Shown here: positions 16,256 through 23,654 of the stretch, in pieces
Numbering within the stretch: the first letter of the stretch is position 1
Layout: each line of letters starts with the position of its first letter
Assembly: GCA_937899265.1 (NCBI GenBank)
Contig: CALBPV010000062.1
Location: 1 to 25,640 of the forward strand
DNA: 25,640 bases
Source: an uncultured Bacteroidales bacterium
GTDB lineage: Bacteria > Bacteroidota > Bacteroidia > Bacteroidales > UBA3663
Reading direction: 5' to 3'
Position numbers and translations under genes: made by a program
The notes under the pieces: model-generated
Database searches by the model: none
Seen by the model: only the letters and a program-made list of their open reading frames with translations
What the model was told of the DNA's origin: nothing

Positions 16256-17617
16256 ATGGATGCATTAATGATTGTTCAATTCTTGATTGTGCTGCTGGCA
16301 CTCTTCGTCGGTGCACGTTACGGCAGTTTGGCTCTCGGAGCCATTTCAGGCATCGGTTTGGCCATCCTTGTGCTCGGGTTCGGACTTAAACCCGGCACGC
16401 CTCCCACCGACGTAATATACATCATCATAGCGGCTGTGACATGCGCCGGCATGCTGCAGGCTTCCGGCGGCATGAACTGGATGATTCAGCTGGCGGAACG
16501 GATGCTTCGTTCCCACCCTGCTTACATCACGATTCTGGCGCCCTTTGTCACCTTCTTTCTCACCGTCCTGGTGGGTACGGGGCATGTTGTTTACACCATT
16601 ATGCCCATCATCTGCGACATTTCCCTCAAACAGGGCATCCGTCCGGAACGTCCCTGCAGCATCGCCTCCATCGCCTCTCAGATAGGCATCACCTGTTCGC
16701 CCATTGCGGCTGCCGTGGTGTCGTTCATGGCCATCTCCAATGCCAATGGCTTCGATGTCTCCATCATGCAGATTCTGATGGTGACCGTTCCGGCCTGCAT
16801 CATCGGTATTGCAGCCGCCATTGCCTACAGCTACAACCGAGGGTTGGACCTCGACAAGGATCCCGCGTTCCAGGCACGCTGCAAGGATCCCGAACTCCAT
16901 CAATATATGTACGGCAATTCGGCCACAACCCTCGACCAAAAGATAGAGAAACACTCCAAGGTGGCCGTTTGGATTTTTCTGGCCGCCCTGCTGAGCATCG
17001 TTGTCTTCGCCATCTTCCCCGACCTGCTTCCCGAGTTTCCCAACAAGAAGGGAGACCTCAAACCCTTGCAGATGAACCTTCTCATCCAAATGGTGATGCT
17101 CACCGCAGCCGCCCTGATGGTATTCTTTGCCAAAGCCGAGCCCAAGAAGGCTGTGGGCGGTGCCGTGTGGCAGTCCGGCATGGTGGCCGTGGTAGCCATC
17201 TTCGGCATTGCCTGGATGGCCGACACCTATTTCGGCAACTATACGGCCGAAATCAAGGAAATGATGGGAGGCATTGTAGCTCAATATCCCTGGGCCATCG
17301 CCTTTGTATTCTTCATCGTTTCCGTGCTGATTAATTCTCAGGGAGCTGTCGTGGTGTCCATGCTGCCTTTGGCCTATGAGATGGGTATCGACGGAGTGGT
17401 TTTGCTCGGCGTGATGCCCAGTGTTTACGGCTACTTCTTTATCCCCAACTACCCCTCCGACATTGCTACGGTGAACTTCGACCGTTCGGGCACAACCGTG
17501 ATAGGCAAGTATCTCTTCAACCACTCGTTCATGATTCCGGGGTTGATTCACGTTGTCACTGCCACTGTCGTCGGTTCGCTGCTTGCCCAATTGTACCACA
17601 GTATGGGCTGGCTCTAA
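16256..17617 (+). CDS. dcuB: Anaerobic C4-dicarboxylate transporter, DcuA/DcuB family
   Basis: The 453-residue, highly hydrophobic protein follows the DcuA/DcuB family along its whole length. It has an N-terminal membrane hairpin with GARYGSLALG, then TCAGMLQASGGMNWM, the conserved VGTGHVVYTIMPII, ITCSPIAAAVVS, a central soluble loop with LDKDPAFQ, GIAWMADTYF, VLINSQGAVV and YPSDIATVNFDRSGTT near the C-terminus. These antiporters exchange external fumarate, malate or aspartate for internal succinate during anaerobic growth. Ten or more membrane segments are apparent. It lies 66 nt after the HTCS gene and may be read through from it; a promoter of its own was not seen. DcuB versus DcuA cannot be settled by eye. 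An inverted repeat follows at 17702-17734. Confidence 0.9.
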   Translation: MDALMIVQFLIVLLALFVGARYGSLALGAISGIGLAILVLGFGLKPGTPPTDVIYIIIAAVTCAGMLQASGGMNWMIQLAERMLRSHPAYITILAPFVTFFLTVLVGTGHVVYTIMPIICDISLKQGIRPERPCSIASIASQIGITCSPIAAAVVSFMAISNANGFDVSIMQILMVTVPACIIGIAAAIAYSYNRGLDLDKDPAFQARCKDPELHQYMYGNSATTLDQKIEKHSKVAVWIFLAALLSIVVFAIFPDLLPEFPNKKGDLKPLQMNLLIQMVMLTAAALMVFFAKAEPKKAVGGAVWQSGMVAVVAIFGIAWMADTYFGNYTAEIKEMMGGIVAQYPWAIAFVFFIVSVLINSQGAVVVSMLPLAYEMGIDGVVLLGVMPSVYGYFFIPNYPSDIATVNFDRSGTTVIGKYLFNHSFMIPGLIHVVTATVVGSLLAQLYHSMGWL

Positions 17618-17701
17618 CTCCCCGATGGAAACGGTAAAAAAGGCAACATAATTATCCTTCTGTACCCTGCTTTTAACAAAAAGTACACCATTTATAACAT
17701 T

Positions 17702-17734
17702 ATCCCCCTCAAAATTTGACTTTTGAGGGGGGAT
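17702..17734 (+). terminator. Inverted repeat after dcuB: terminator or operator
   Basis: ATCCCCCTCAAAA (17702-17714) and TTTTGAGGGGGGAT (17721-17734) form a 13-bp stem with one bulged G and a 6-nt loop. No T run follows on the plus strand. The right arm lies where the -33 element of the GH31 promoter would be, so it may be a regulatory site as well as the dcuB terminator. A weaker hairpin (CTTTT/AAAAG inside TGTA/TACA) lies at 17661-17687. Confidence 0.55.
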
Positions 17735-17752
17735 TATCTCAAAAAAAATCTT

Positions 17753-17760
17753 TATCTTTG
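17753..17760 (+). promoter_or_regulatory. -7 element of the GH31 gene
   Basis: TATCTTTG followed by CACC is a perfect -7 box 30 nt before the chosen ATG at 17791. The nearest TTTG (17722-17725) is 27 nt upstream, too far for the usual spacing, and the normal -33 position is G-rich inverted repeat. The promoter therefore looks activator-dependent, which fits control by the HTCS. Confidence 0.6.
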
Positions 17761-17790
17761 CACCATGAAAACATTAATAAACATCTGCGT

Positions 17791-20652
17791 ATGAAAAACT
17801 TTTCGATTACCCTTGCAGCATCGGCTGCCTTGCTTTTGGCAGCATGCCAAAGCAAACCTTACGAACAAAGCGGTCAGCAAGTGACCGTAACGGTGACCAA
17901 TCCCGAAGCGGGACGGGCCAAATTGGTTCGACTCGAAGTACTCGGCCCCAAACTGATTCATGTATCCGCCACACCCGAAGGCCGGTTCTCCGACCCGCAA
18001 AGTCTCAGCGTGGTTGCCAAAACCGACAACACACGTTACAAGGTTGAAACCGAAGGAGATACGGCAATCGCACTCTCCACGACAGAAATTACGGCCCGCG
18101 TCCGTCTCGACAACGGCAAAGTGACCTTCTACAACAAAGAGGACGACCTCCTGCTCAACGAAGACCACACCGTCTTCACGCCTTTCGAATCCGCACAGGG
18201 AGGGACAGGCTATTCGACCCACCTCGTCTTCGACTCTCCCTCCGACGAGGCCTTCTTCGGACTCGGGCAGCACCAGAGTTCCGACTGGAACTGGAAAGGC
18301 AAGAACGAAGAACTCTTCCAATACAATACCAAGATTTCCGTTCCCTTCGTCTATTCGACCAAGGGCTACGGCATCTATCTCGACAGCTACTCCCTCTGCC
18401 GTTGGGGCAATCCCAACGACTACTCGCAGCTGAACCGTCTCTTCACGCTCATCGACAAGGACGGCAAGGAGGGCGCACTCACAGGCACCTATTCCGTCAA
18501 GGGAAAACCCGAGTTGGTACGTCGCGAGGACAGCATCTATTTCGAGAACCTCAAGACCTCCAAGAATCTGCCTCAGGGCATCGATCTCGGCAAAGCCGAT
18601 GTGGTCTATGAAGGAAAAATCGTACCCAAGGCCACCGGCGAATATAAATTCATCCTCTACTATGCAGGCTACACTTCTGTCTATATCAACGGACAGAAAG
18701 CCGTCGGAGAAATTTGGCGCACGGCGTGGAATCCCAATGCCACGAAGTTCAGTTTCAACCTCAAAGCAGGCGTTCCTGCCGACCTTAAGATAGTATGGCA
18801 TCCCGACGGAGGTGAATCCTACTGCGGCCTTCGTGCATACGCTCCCGTCGATCCTGCTGTCCAGAACCAGCAGTCGTGGTGGAGCGAAATGACACCTCAG
18901 CTTGACTATTACTTCATCGGAGGCCCCTCGGCCGATGAAGTCATTGCCGGCTACCGTCATCTCACGGGCAAAGCTCCCGTCATGCCCCGCTGGGCCATGG
19001 GCTTCTGGCAAAGTCGCGAACGCTATAAGACACAGGCTGAAATCCTCTCGATCGTAGCCGAGTTCCGTCGCCGCCAGATTCCGTTGGACAACATTGTCCA
19101 GGACTGGTCCTACTGGAAAGACGATGAATGGGGTTCCCACGAATTTGAGGCTTCCCGCTATCCCAATCCGCAGGCCATGCTCGACTCCGTCCATGCCATG
19201 CACGCCAAATTCATGATTTCGGTATGGCCCAAGTTCTACACTTCGACCGAACATTACAAAGAATTCGACGCCAAAGGCTGGATGTATCAGCAAAGTGTGC
19301 AAGACAGCCTTGTCGATTGGATTTGGCCGGGCTACCACTATGGGTTCTACGATGCCTATTCCCCCACGGCACGCAGCCTCTTCTGGAAACAAATGAACGA
19401 ACACCTATTTAAATATGGTATAGATGCCTGGTGGATGGACGCCTCCGAGCCCAACGTGCGCGACTGCACCGACCTTCCCTACCGCAAGTTGCTCTGCGGC
19501 CCCACGGCTCTCGGTCCTTCCGACCAGTATTTCAACGCCTACGCCCTCGTCAACGCCATGGCCATCTACGAAGGACAGCGCAGCACCAAGCCCAATCAGC
19601 GTGTCTTCCTGCTCACGCGCTCGGGCTTTGCCGGTCTGCAGCGTTACTCCACGGCTTCGTGGAGCGGCGACATCGGCACACGTTGGGAAGACCTCTACAC
19701 CCAGATTCAAGCCGGCTTGAACTACTCTGTCTCGGGCATTCCGTGGTGGACCATGGACATCGGCGGCTTCAGCGTAGAGAAACGCTACGAGGCTGCCCAG
19801 AAACTATACGACCAGACGGGTCGCGAGACCGAAGATCTCAAGGAGTGGCGCGAATTGCAGACCCGCTGGTATCAGTTCGGCGCCTTTGCTCCCCTCTACC
19901 GTGCCCACGGACAGTTCCCCCTCCGCGAGGTTTGGAACATTGCGTCCGAGAACCATCCAGCCTATCAGTCCATTCTCTACTACTCGAATCTGCGCTATAT
20001 GCTCATGCCTTACATCTACTCAATCAACGGCATGACCTACTACAACGACTATACGCCCATGCGTCCCCTCGTGATGGACTTTGCCTCCGACACCCGGGCC
20101 ATCGAGCGCGGCAAGGACGAATTCATGTTCGGACCCTCGCTGTTGGTTTGTCCTGTCTATCATTATGGCGACCGCACCCGCGAAGTCTATCTGCCCAAAC
20201 AAAAAGGCGGGTGGTATGACTTCTACAACGGCAAGCATTTCCGAGGAGAAGAGGTTGTTCCGGCCGACGCTCCCTACGAACGCATTCCGCTCTTCGTACG
20301 TGCAGGAAGCATCGTTCCCTTCGGCCCCCTCATGCAATGGGCCGACGAAAAACCGGCAGACAAAATCTCCCTCTATGTCTATACCGGCAACGACGGCAGC
20401 TTCACGCTCTATGAAGACGAAAACGACAACTACAATTACGAGAAAGGAGACCGTGCCTTCATTCCGATTTCCTACAACAACACTACCAACACGCTCACCA
20501 TCGGCGACCGCGAAGGCAGCTTCCCCGGAATGCTCGAGAGCCGCAAGTTCGTGATTGTCCCCGTCACCGTCAACAATCACCTCGGCTTCCAGCGCAAACA
20601 GGACGGCAAGGAAGTGGAGTACAACGGCTCAAAGATTGAAATAACCCTTTGA
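17791..20652 (+). CDS. GH31 alpha-xylosidase-like lipoprotein with PA14 insert
   Basis: Starting at 17791, the 953-residue protein has a lipoprotein signal (MKNFSITLAASAALLLAAC, lipid-modified C19). An upstream in-frame ATG at 17716 would put the signal peptide in the middle of the protein and precedes the -7 box. After an N-terminal GH31 sandwich domain, a PA14 domain is inserted (about 236-352: GEYKFILYYAGYTSVYINGQ). The barrel (about 390-730) has the nucleophile D550 in WWMDASEPN and acid/base D627 in SGDIGTRW, followed by a C-terminal DUF5110-like domain. The PA14 insertion and the DNIVQDWSYWKDDEWGSHEF region resemble Bacteroides xyloglucan alpha-xylosidases, which remove xylose from the non-reducing end of xyloglucan oligosaccharides. 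Alpha-glucosidase activity remains possible. It probably faces the periplasm. Its likely regulator is the HTCS upstream and its functional partner the GH3 enzyme downstream. Confidence 0.9.
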   Translation: MKNFSITLAASAALLLAACQSKPYEQSGQQVTVTVTNPEAGRAKLVRLEVLGPKLIHVSATPEGRFSDPQSLSVVAKTDNTRYKVETEGDTAIALSTTEITARVRLDNGKVTFYNKEDDLLLNEDHTVFTPFESAQGGTGYSTHLVFDSPSDEAFFGLGQHQSSDWNWKGKNEELFQYNTKISVPFVYSTKGYGIYLDSYSLCRWGNPNDYSQLNRLFTLIDKDGKEGALTGTYSVKGKPELVRREDSIYFENLKTSKNLPQGIDLGKADVVYEGKIVPKATGEYKFILYYAGYTSVYINGQKAVGEIWRTAWNPNATKFSFNLKAGVPADLKIVWHPDGGESYCGLRAYAPVDPAVQNQQSWWSEMTPQLDYYFIGGPSADEVIAGYRHLTGKAPVMPRWAMGFWQSRERYKTQAEILSIVAEFRRRQIPLDNIVQDWSYWKDDEWGSHEFEASRYPNPQAMLDSVHAMHAKFMISVWPKFYTSTEHYKEFDAKGWMYQQSVQDSLVDWIWPGYHYGFYDAYSPTARSLFWKQMNEHLFKYGIDAWWMDASEPNVRDCTDLPYRKLLCGPTALGPSDQYFNAYALVNAMAIYEGQRSTKPNQRVFLLTRSGFAGLQRYSTASWSGDIGTRWEDLYTQIQAGLNYSVSGIPWWTMDIGGFSVEKRYEAAQKLYDQTGRETEDLKEWRELQTRWYQFGAFAPLYRAHGQFPLREVWNIASENHPAYQSILYYSNLRYMLMPYIYSINGMTYYNDYTPMRPLVMDFASDTRAIERGKDEFMFGPSLLVCPVYHYGDRTREVYLPKQKGGWYDFYNGKHFRGEEVVPADAPYERIPLFVRAGSIVPFGPLMQWADEKPADKISLYVYTGNDGSFTLYEDENDNYNYEKGDRAFIPISYNNTTNTLTIGDREGSFPGMLESRKFVIVPVTVNNHLGFQRKQDGKEVEYNGSKIEITL

Positions 20653-20659
20653 TTCTGTC

Positions 20660-20699
20660 CGGCATTGCTCCGACCCTTTTGCGGGTCGGGGAATTGCCG
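20660..20699 (+). terminator. Stem-loop after the GH31 gene
   Basis: CCGACCC (20670-20676) and GGGTCGG (20683-20689) close a TTTTGC loop, with outer CGGCA/TGCCG pairing (20660-20664 and 20695-20699). It begins 7 nt after the GH31 stop. There is no T run, so it may be an imperfect terminator or an mRNA 3'-protecting structure that still allows read-through to the GH3 gene. Confidence 0.5.
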
Positions 20700-20722
20700 T
20701 CAATGATAGGACTTTTCTATTA

Positions 20723-20942
20723 ATCAAGAATTGGAGAATTGGAGAATTGCTGCAACAAGGGACTCCTCCAAACCTCCTCCTGAAGGGAGAGGCTATTTAA
20801 AGAGTTTCAGGTTTCAGGTTTCAGGTTTCAGGTTCCAGGTTTCAGGTTTCAGGTTCCAGGTTTCAGGTTTCAGGTTTCAGGTTTCAGGTTCTAGGTTCAA
20901 GGTTCAAGAAAGGAAAAATTCTCTAATTCTCTAATTCTTGAT
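20723..20942. repeat. MITE-like intergenic element with 26-bp inverted ends
   Basis: The gene-free stretch 20653-20977 contains a 220-bp unit bounded by 26-bp inverted repeats (20723-20748 and 20917-20942) differing at only two positions (G against A). Each arm is itself built of an AGAATTG/AGAATTA-like repeat. Inside are a pyrimidine-rich tract with an imperfect hairpin (about 20765-20792) and a 14-unit heptamer array (20805-20902). There is no transposase. No clear target-site duplication is visible at the ends. The right end lies 35 nt before the GH3 ATG. Confidence 0.65.
20805..20902 (+). repeat. 14-unit heptanucleotide tandem repeat (TTTCAGG)
   Basis: Fourteen head-to-tail copies of a 7-nt unit: ten are TTTCAGG, two TTCCAGG, one TTCTAGG and one TTCAAGG, with variants concentrated at the 3' end. 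A 67-codon ORF across it (20731-20934) encodes only a repeated FRFQVSG-type string and is not a credible gene. The array is a candidate variable-number tandem repeat just upstream of the GH3 gene. Confidence 0.9.
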
Positions 20943-20977
20943 AAAATTTGGAAATAATCGACTTCCCTATATTTCAG

Positions 20978-23242
20978 ATGAAACGACTCTTATTATCCGC
21001 TCTTATGACAGCTACTTTGGCCTCATGCAGCCTGTCCGGCGACAAAACAGTCTCCGGTCCCTGGCTCGACTCCTCACTTCCCCTTGAGGAACGTGTCGAG
21101 GCGGCTTTGGGACAGATGACCCTGCAGGAGAAAGTCCGCGTATGCTATGCCAAAACGAAATTCATGTCGCCCGGCGTACCCAGGTTGGGCATTCCCGACG
21201 TACATTACAGCGACGGCCCACACGGGGTGCGTGCCGAAATCAATCCCGACGATTGGGGATATGCCGGGTGGACCACCGACAGCATCACGGCCTTTCCTGC
21301 CCTCACCTGTCTCGCCGCTACATGGAACCCCTGGCTGGCCAATCAGTACGGCGCGGCTGTGGCCGAGGAGGCCATCGCCCGCGACAAGAATGTCATGTTG
21401 GGTCCCGGTGTCAACATATACCGCACGCCTCTCAACGGACGCAATTTCGAATATCTCGGCGAGGATCCCTGCCTCGCAGCCCAGCTTGCCACAGAATATG
21501 TGAAAGGCATGCAGGCAAACGCGGTGGCCGCCTGTCTCAAGCACTATATTCTCAACGACCAGGAAGAATATCGCGGACACATCAACGTCAAGGTGTCCGA
21601 ACGGGCCTTCAACGAAATCTACGCGGCTCCCTTCAAAGCCGTAGTGCGTGATGCCGAATTGTGGTCCATTATGGGCAGCTACAACAAATATCTGGGCACC
21701 CACTGTTCCCACAACGACACGACCCTCAACCAAATCCTCAAACGCGATTGGGGCTTCGACGGCATGGTGGTCACCGACTGGGGTGGCTGCCACAATACCG
21801 ACGAGGCCATTTTCGGAGGTCTCGACGTCGAGATGGGCTCCTACACCAACGGCCTCACCTCCGAATCGGCGTTCGGCTATGACGATTACTATTTGGGAAG
21901 CGCCTACCGCGAGAAAGCCGAACGAGGAGAGGTGCCCGACAGCATCATCAACGACAAAGCCCGCCGCATACTCCGTACCCTCTTCCGCACCACATTGGCT
22001 CCCGAGCGCGGACAGGCCGCTCAGGCCACACCCGAGCATTTTGAACTTGCCCGCAAGATAGCCGACGAGGGCATCGTCCTGCTCAAGAACGACCCCTTCA
22101 AGGGCAGCAAATTGCTCCCCCTGAATGCCGACCTTTACAAGTCCATTCTCGTCGTGGGCGAGAATGCCACACGCTCGCTCTGCAAGGGCGGTGGCTCGTC
22201 CGAACTGAAACCCCGCCGCGAAGTGTCTCCCCTCGAAGGGTTGCAGCAACGCTTCGGAAAAGACAAAATACGCTATGCCAAGGGATACGTTTCCGGCCGT
22301 CCCATGTACGGACATGTCGATTTTATCCCGCCTTTCACCGAAGATTCCCTCCGTGCTGAAGCAGTGGCTATGGCCCGCGAGGCCGACCTCGTCATCTATG
22401 TGGGCGGTCTCAACAAGAACCACAACCAGGACTGCGAGGGTGGCGACCGTCTCTACTACGGGCTGCCCTTCGCCCAGCCGAAACTCATCGACGAACTTCT
22501 CCAAGCCAATCCGCGCATGGTCATCGTGCTCATCTCCGGCAATGCCGTCGAGATGCCCTGGGTGAACCGCGTCCCCGCTTTGGTACAGTCGTGGTACAAC
22601 GGCTCGGCTGCCGGCTACGCATTGGCCGACATCCTTTCGGGTGACGTGTGCCCCTCGGGCAAAACGCCGTTCTCCTACCCCACCGTCCTCACCGACTGCC
22701 CCGCCCATCAGCATGGCACCATCTGCTATCCCGGCGACAGCATCGACGAGGAGTATCTCGACGACATCTTCGTAGGCTACCGGTTCCACGACCTTCCGCA
22801 GGCGCGCAAGGAAGCCAAGGCCGGCTTCAAACTCAGTCCCAAGACCGTAAGGTTCCCCTTCGGCTTCGGCTTGAGTTACACCACGTTTGCCTACACCCAA
22901 CCTGTCCTTTTCGACCACACTCTCACCCCCGACGGCAAGGGACGTGTGTCGGGCAAAGTACGCGTCAAGAATACCGGTGGCATGGCCGGCAAGGAGACCA
23001 TCCAGTTCTACGTGGGCGCGGACAGGCCTTCGGTGGAACGTCCCGTCAAGGAACTCAAAGGGTTCATCAAACTCACCCTCCAGCCCGGCGAGGAGAAAGA
23101 ACTGACGTTCATCATCTCAGCCGAAGACCTGATGTTCTGGGATGAAACCATCCACGACTGGAAATTTGAACCCGGCAAATACCGCCTCTATATCGGTTCG
23201 TCGGCGGCAGACATCAAGGGAGAAGTTTCCTTCACCATTTAA
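20978..23242 (+). CDS. GH3 beta-glucosidase lipoprotein
   Basis: From the ATG at 20978 the product is 754 residues with a lipoprotein signal peptide (MKRLLLSALMTATLASC, lipid-modified C17). A TTG start at 20948 would add ten residues and spoil the signal peptide. It has the GH3 barrel domain (about 25-330, including SDGPHGVR, GRNFEYLGEDP, KHYILNDQEE), nucleophile D267 in GMVVTDWGG, the second alpha/beta domain with candidate acid/base E487 in NQDCEGGDR, GFGLSYTTF and a C-terminal fibronectin-III-like domain (about 650-735). It should remove beta-linked glucose from the non-reducing end of oligosaccharides in the periplasm, which is the step following alpha-xylosidase action. The element at 20723-20942 separates it from GH31. 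I see no good promoter of its own, so read-through from GH31 is likely. DUF1232 follows after 12 nt. Confidence 0.93.
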   Translation: MKRLLLSALMTATLASCSLSGDKTVSGPWLDSSLPLEERVEAALGQMTLQEKVRVCYAKTKFMSPGVPRLGIPDVHYSDGPHGVRAEINPDDWGYAGWTTDSITAFPALTCLAATWNPWLANQYGAAVAEEAIARDKNVMLGPGVNIYRTPLNGRNFEYLGEDPCLAAQLATEYVKGMQANAVAACLKHYILNDQEEYRGHINVKVSERAFNEIYAAPFKAVVRDAELWSIMGSYNKYLGTHCSHNDTTLNQILKRDWGFDGMVVTDWGGCHNTDEAIFGGLDVEMGSYTNGLTSESAFGYDDYYLGSAYREKAERGEVPDSIINDKARRILRTLFRTTLAPERGQAAQATPEHFELARKIADEGIVLLKNDPFKGSKLLPLNADLYKSILVVGENATRSLCKGGGSSELKPRREVSPLEGLQQRFGKDKIRYAKGYVSGRPMYGHVDFIPPFTEDSLRAEAVAMAREADLVIYVGGLNKNHNQDCEGGDRLYYGLPFAQPKLIDELLQANPRMVIVLISGNAVEMPWVNRVPALVQSWYNGSAAGYALADILSGDVCPSGKTPFSYPTVLTDCPAHQHGTICYPGDSIDEEYLDDIFVGYRFHDLPQARKEAKAGFKLSPKTVRFPFGFGLSYTTFAYTQPVLFDHTLTPDGKGRVSGKVRVKNTGGMAGKETIQFYVGADRPSVERPVKELKGFIKLTLQPGEEKELTFIISAEDLMFWDETIHDWKFEPGKYRLYIGSSAADIKGEVSFTI

Positions 23243-23254
23243 AGAATCACCGAC

Positions 23255-23647
23255 ATGAGCGAACACAACGACTCCGACAATCAGCAACTCACTCCCTATC
23301 AGAATGACTATTCTGAGGAAAAGCTGCAGGACAAACTGTCCAAGTATGCCAAAACGGCGGGTGCCAAACTCGTCTTCTACGTCCTCGAACTCTACTATGT
23401 GATGACGAGTGCCAAAACACCCCTGCGATATAAAGCCATCATCGTGGGCGCGTTGGGATACTTCATATCTCCCTTCGACATCATCCCCGACCTCATGCCC
23501 GTGTTGGGCTATACCGACGATGCCGCTGTACTCCTCGCCGTGGTCAAAGCCGTAAGCGATTCGCTCACCCCGGACATCAAGGAGTTGGCGTTTCGCAAAC
23601 TCAAAGACTGGTTCCCCGATGTGGACATTTCCGACATTGACTATTGA
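23255..23647 (+). CDS. YkvA / DUF1232 family protein
   Basis: The 130-residue protein has a charged N-terminus (about 1-40) followed by the DUF1232 core: an aliphatic helix LVFYVLELYYVM, then KAIIVGALGYFISPFDIIPDLMPVLGYTDDAAVLLAVVKAV in shortened form as GYFISPFDIIPDL...GYTDDAAVL. This PxDxIPD...G..DD pattern defines the family, whose members are small membrane-associated proteins of unknown function. It begins 12 nt after the GH3 stop and ends 7 nt before the phosphatase gene, so the three are probably one transcript. No link to glycan use is known. The unit may simply be a housekeeping pair placed behind GH3. Confidence 0.88.
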   Translation: MSEHNDSDNQQLTPYQNDYSEEKLQDKLSKYAKTAGAKLVFYVLELYYVMTSAKTPLRYKAIIVGALGYFISPFDIIPDLMPVLGYTDDAAVLLAVVKAVSDSLTPDIKELAFRKLKDWFPDVDISDIDY

Positions 23648-23654
23648 AGACCCT

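Noticed and set aside
17765..17794. Nine-codon leader frame (MKTLINICV) whose TGA overlaps the GH31 ATG
   Set aside because: Its ATG lies at or before the predicted transcription start (about 17764-17767), so it may not even be transcribed whole; evidence is only geometry.
17752..19404. Long minus-strand frames opposite GH31 (550 codons), GH3 (614 codons, 21074-22918) and the phosphatase (546 codons, 23673-25313)
   Set aside because: All are mirror frames of well-supported genes, with no family motifs and no promoter. They arise from the same G/C-biased third-position usage.
20805..20902. Heptamer array considered as a CRISPR array
   Set aside because: Units are contiguous 7-mers without spacers and no cas genes are nearby.
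20731..20934. A 67-codon frame through the heptamer array
   Set aside because: The product is only a repeated seven-residue string created by three 7-nt units. It starts within the inverted-repeat arm and has no initiation signal.
20948..20977. TTG start adding ten residues to the GH3 protein
   Set aside because: The ATG at 20978 gives a canonical lipoprotein signal peptide; the extension would put acidic residues in front of it.
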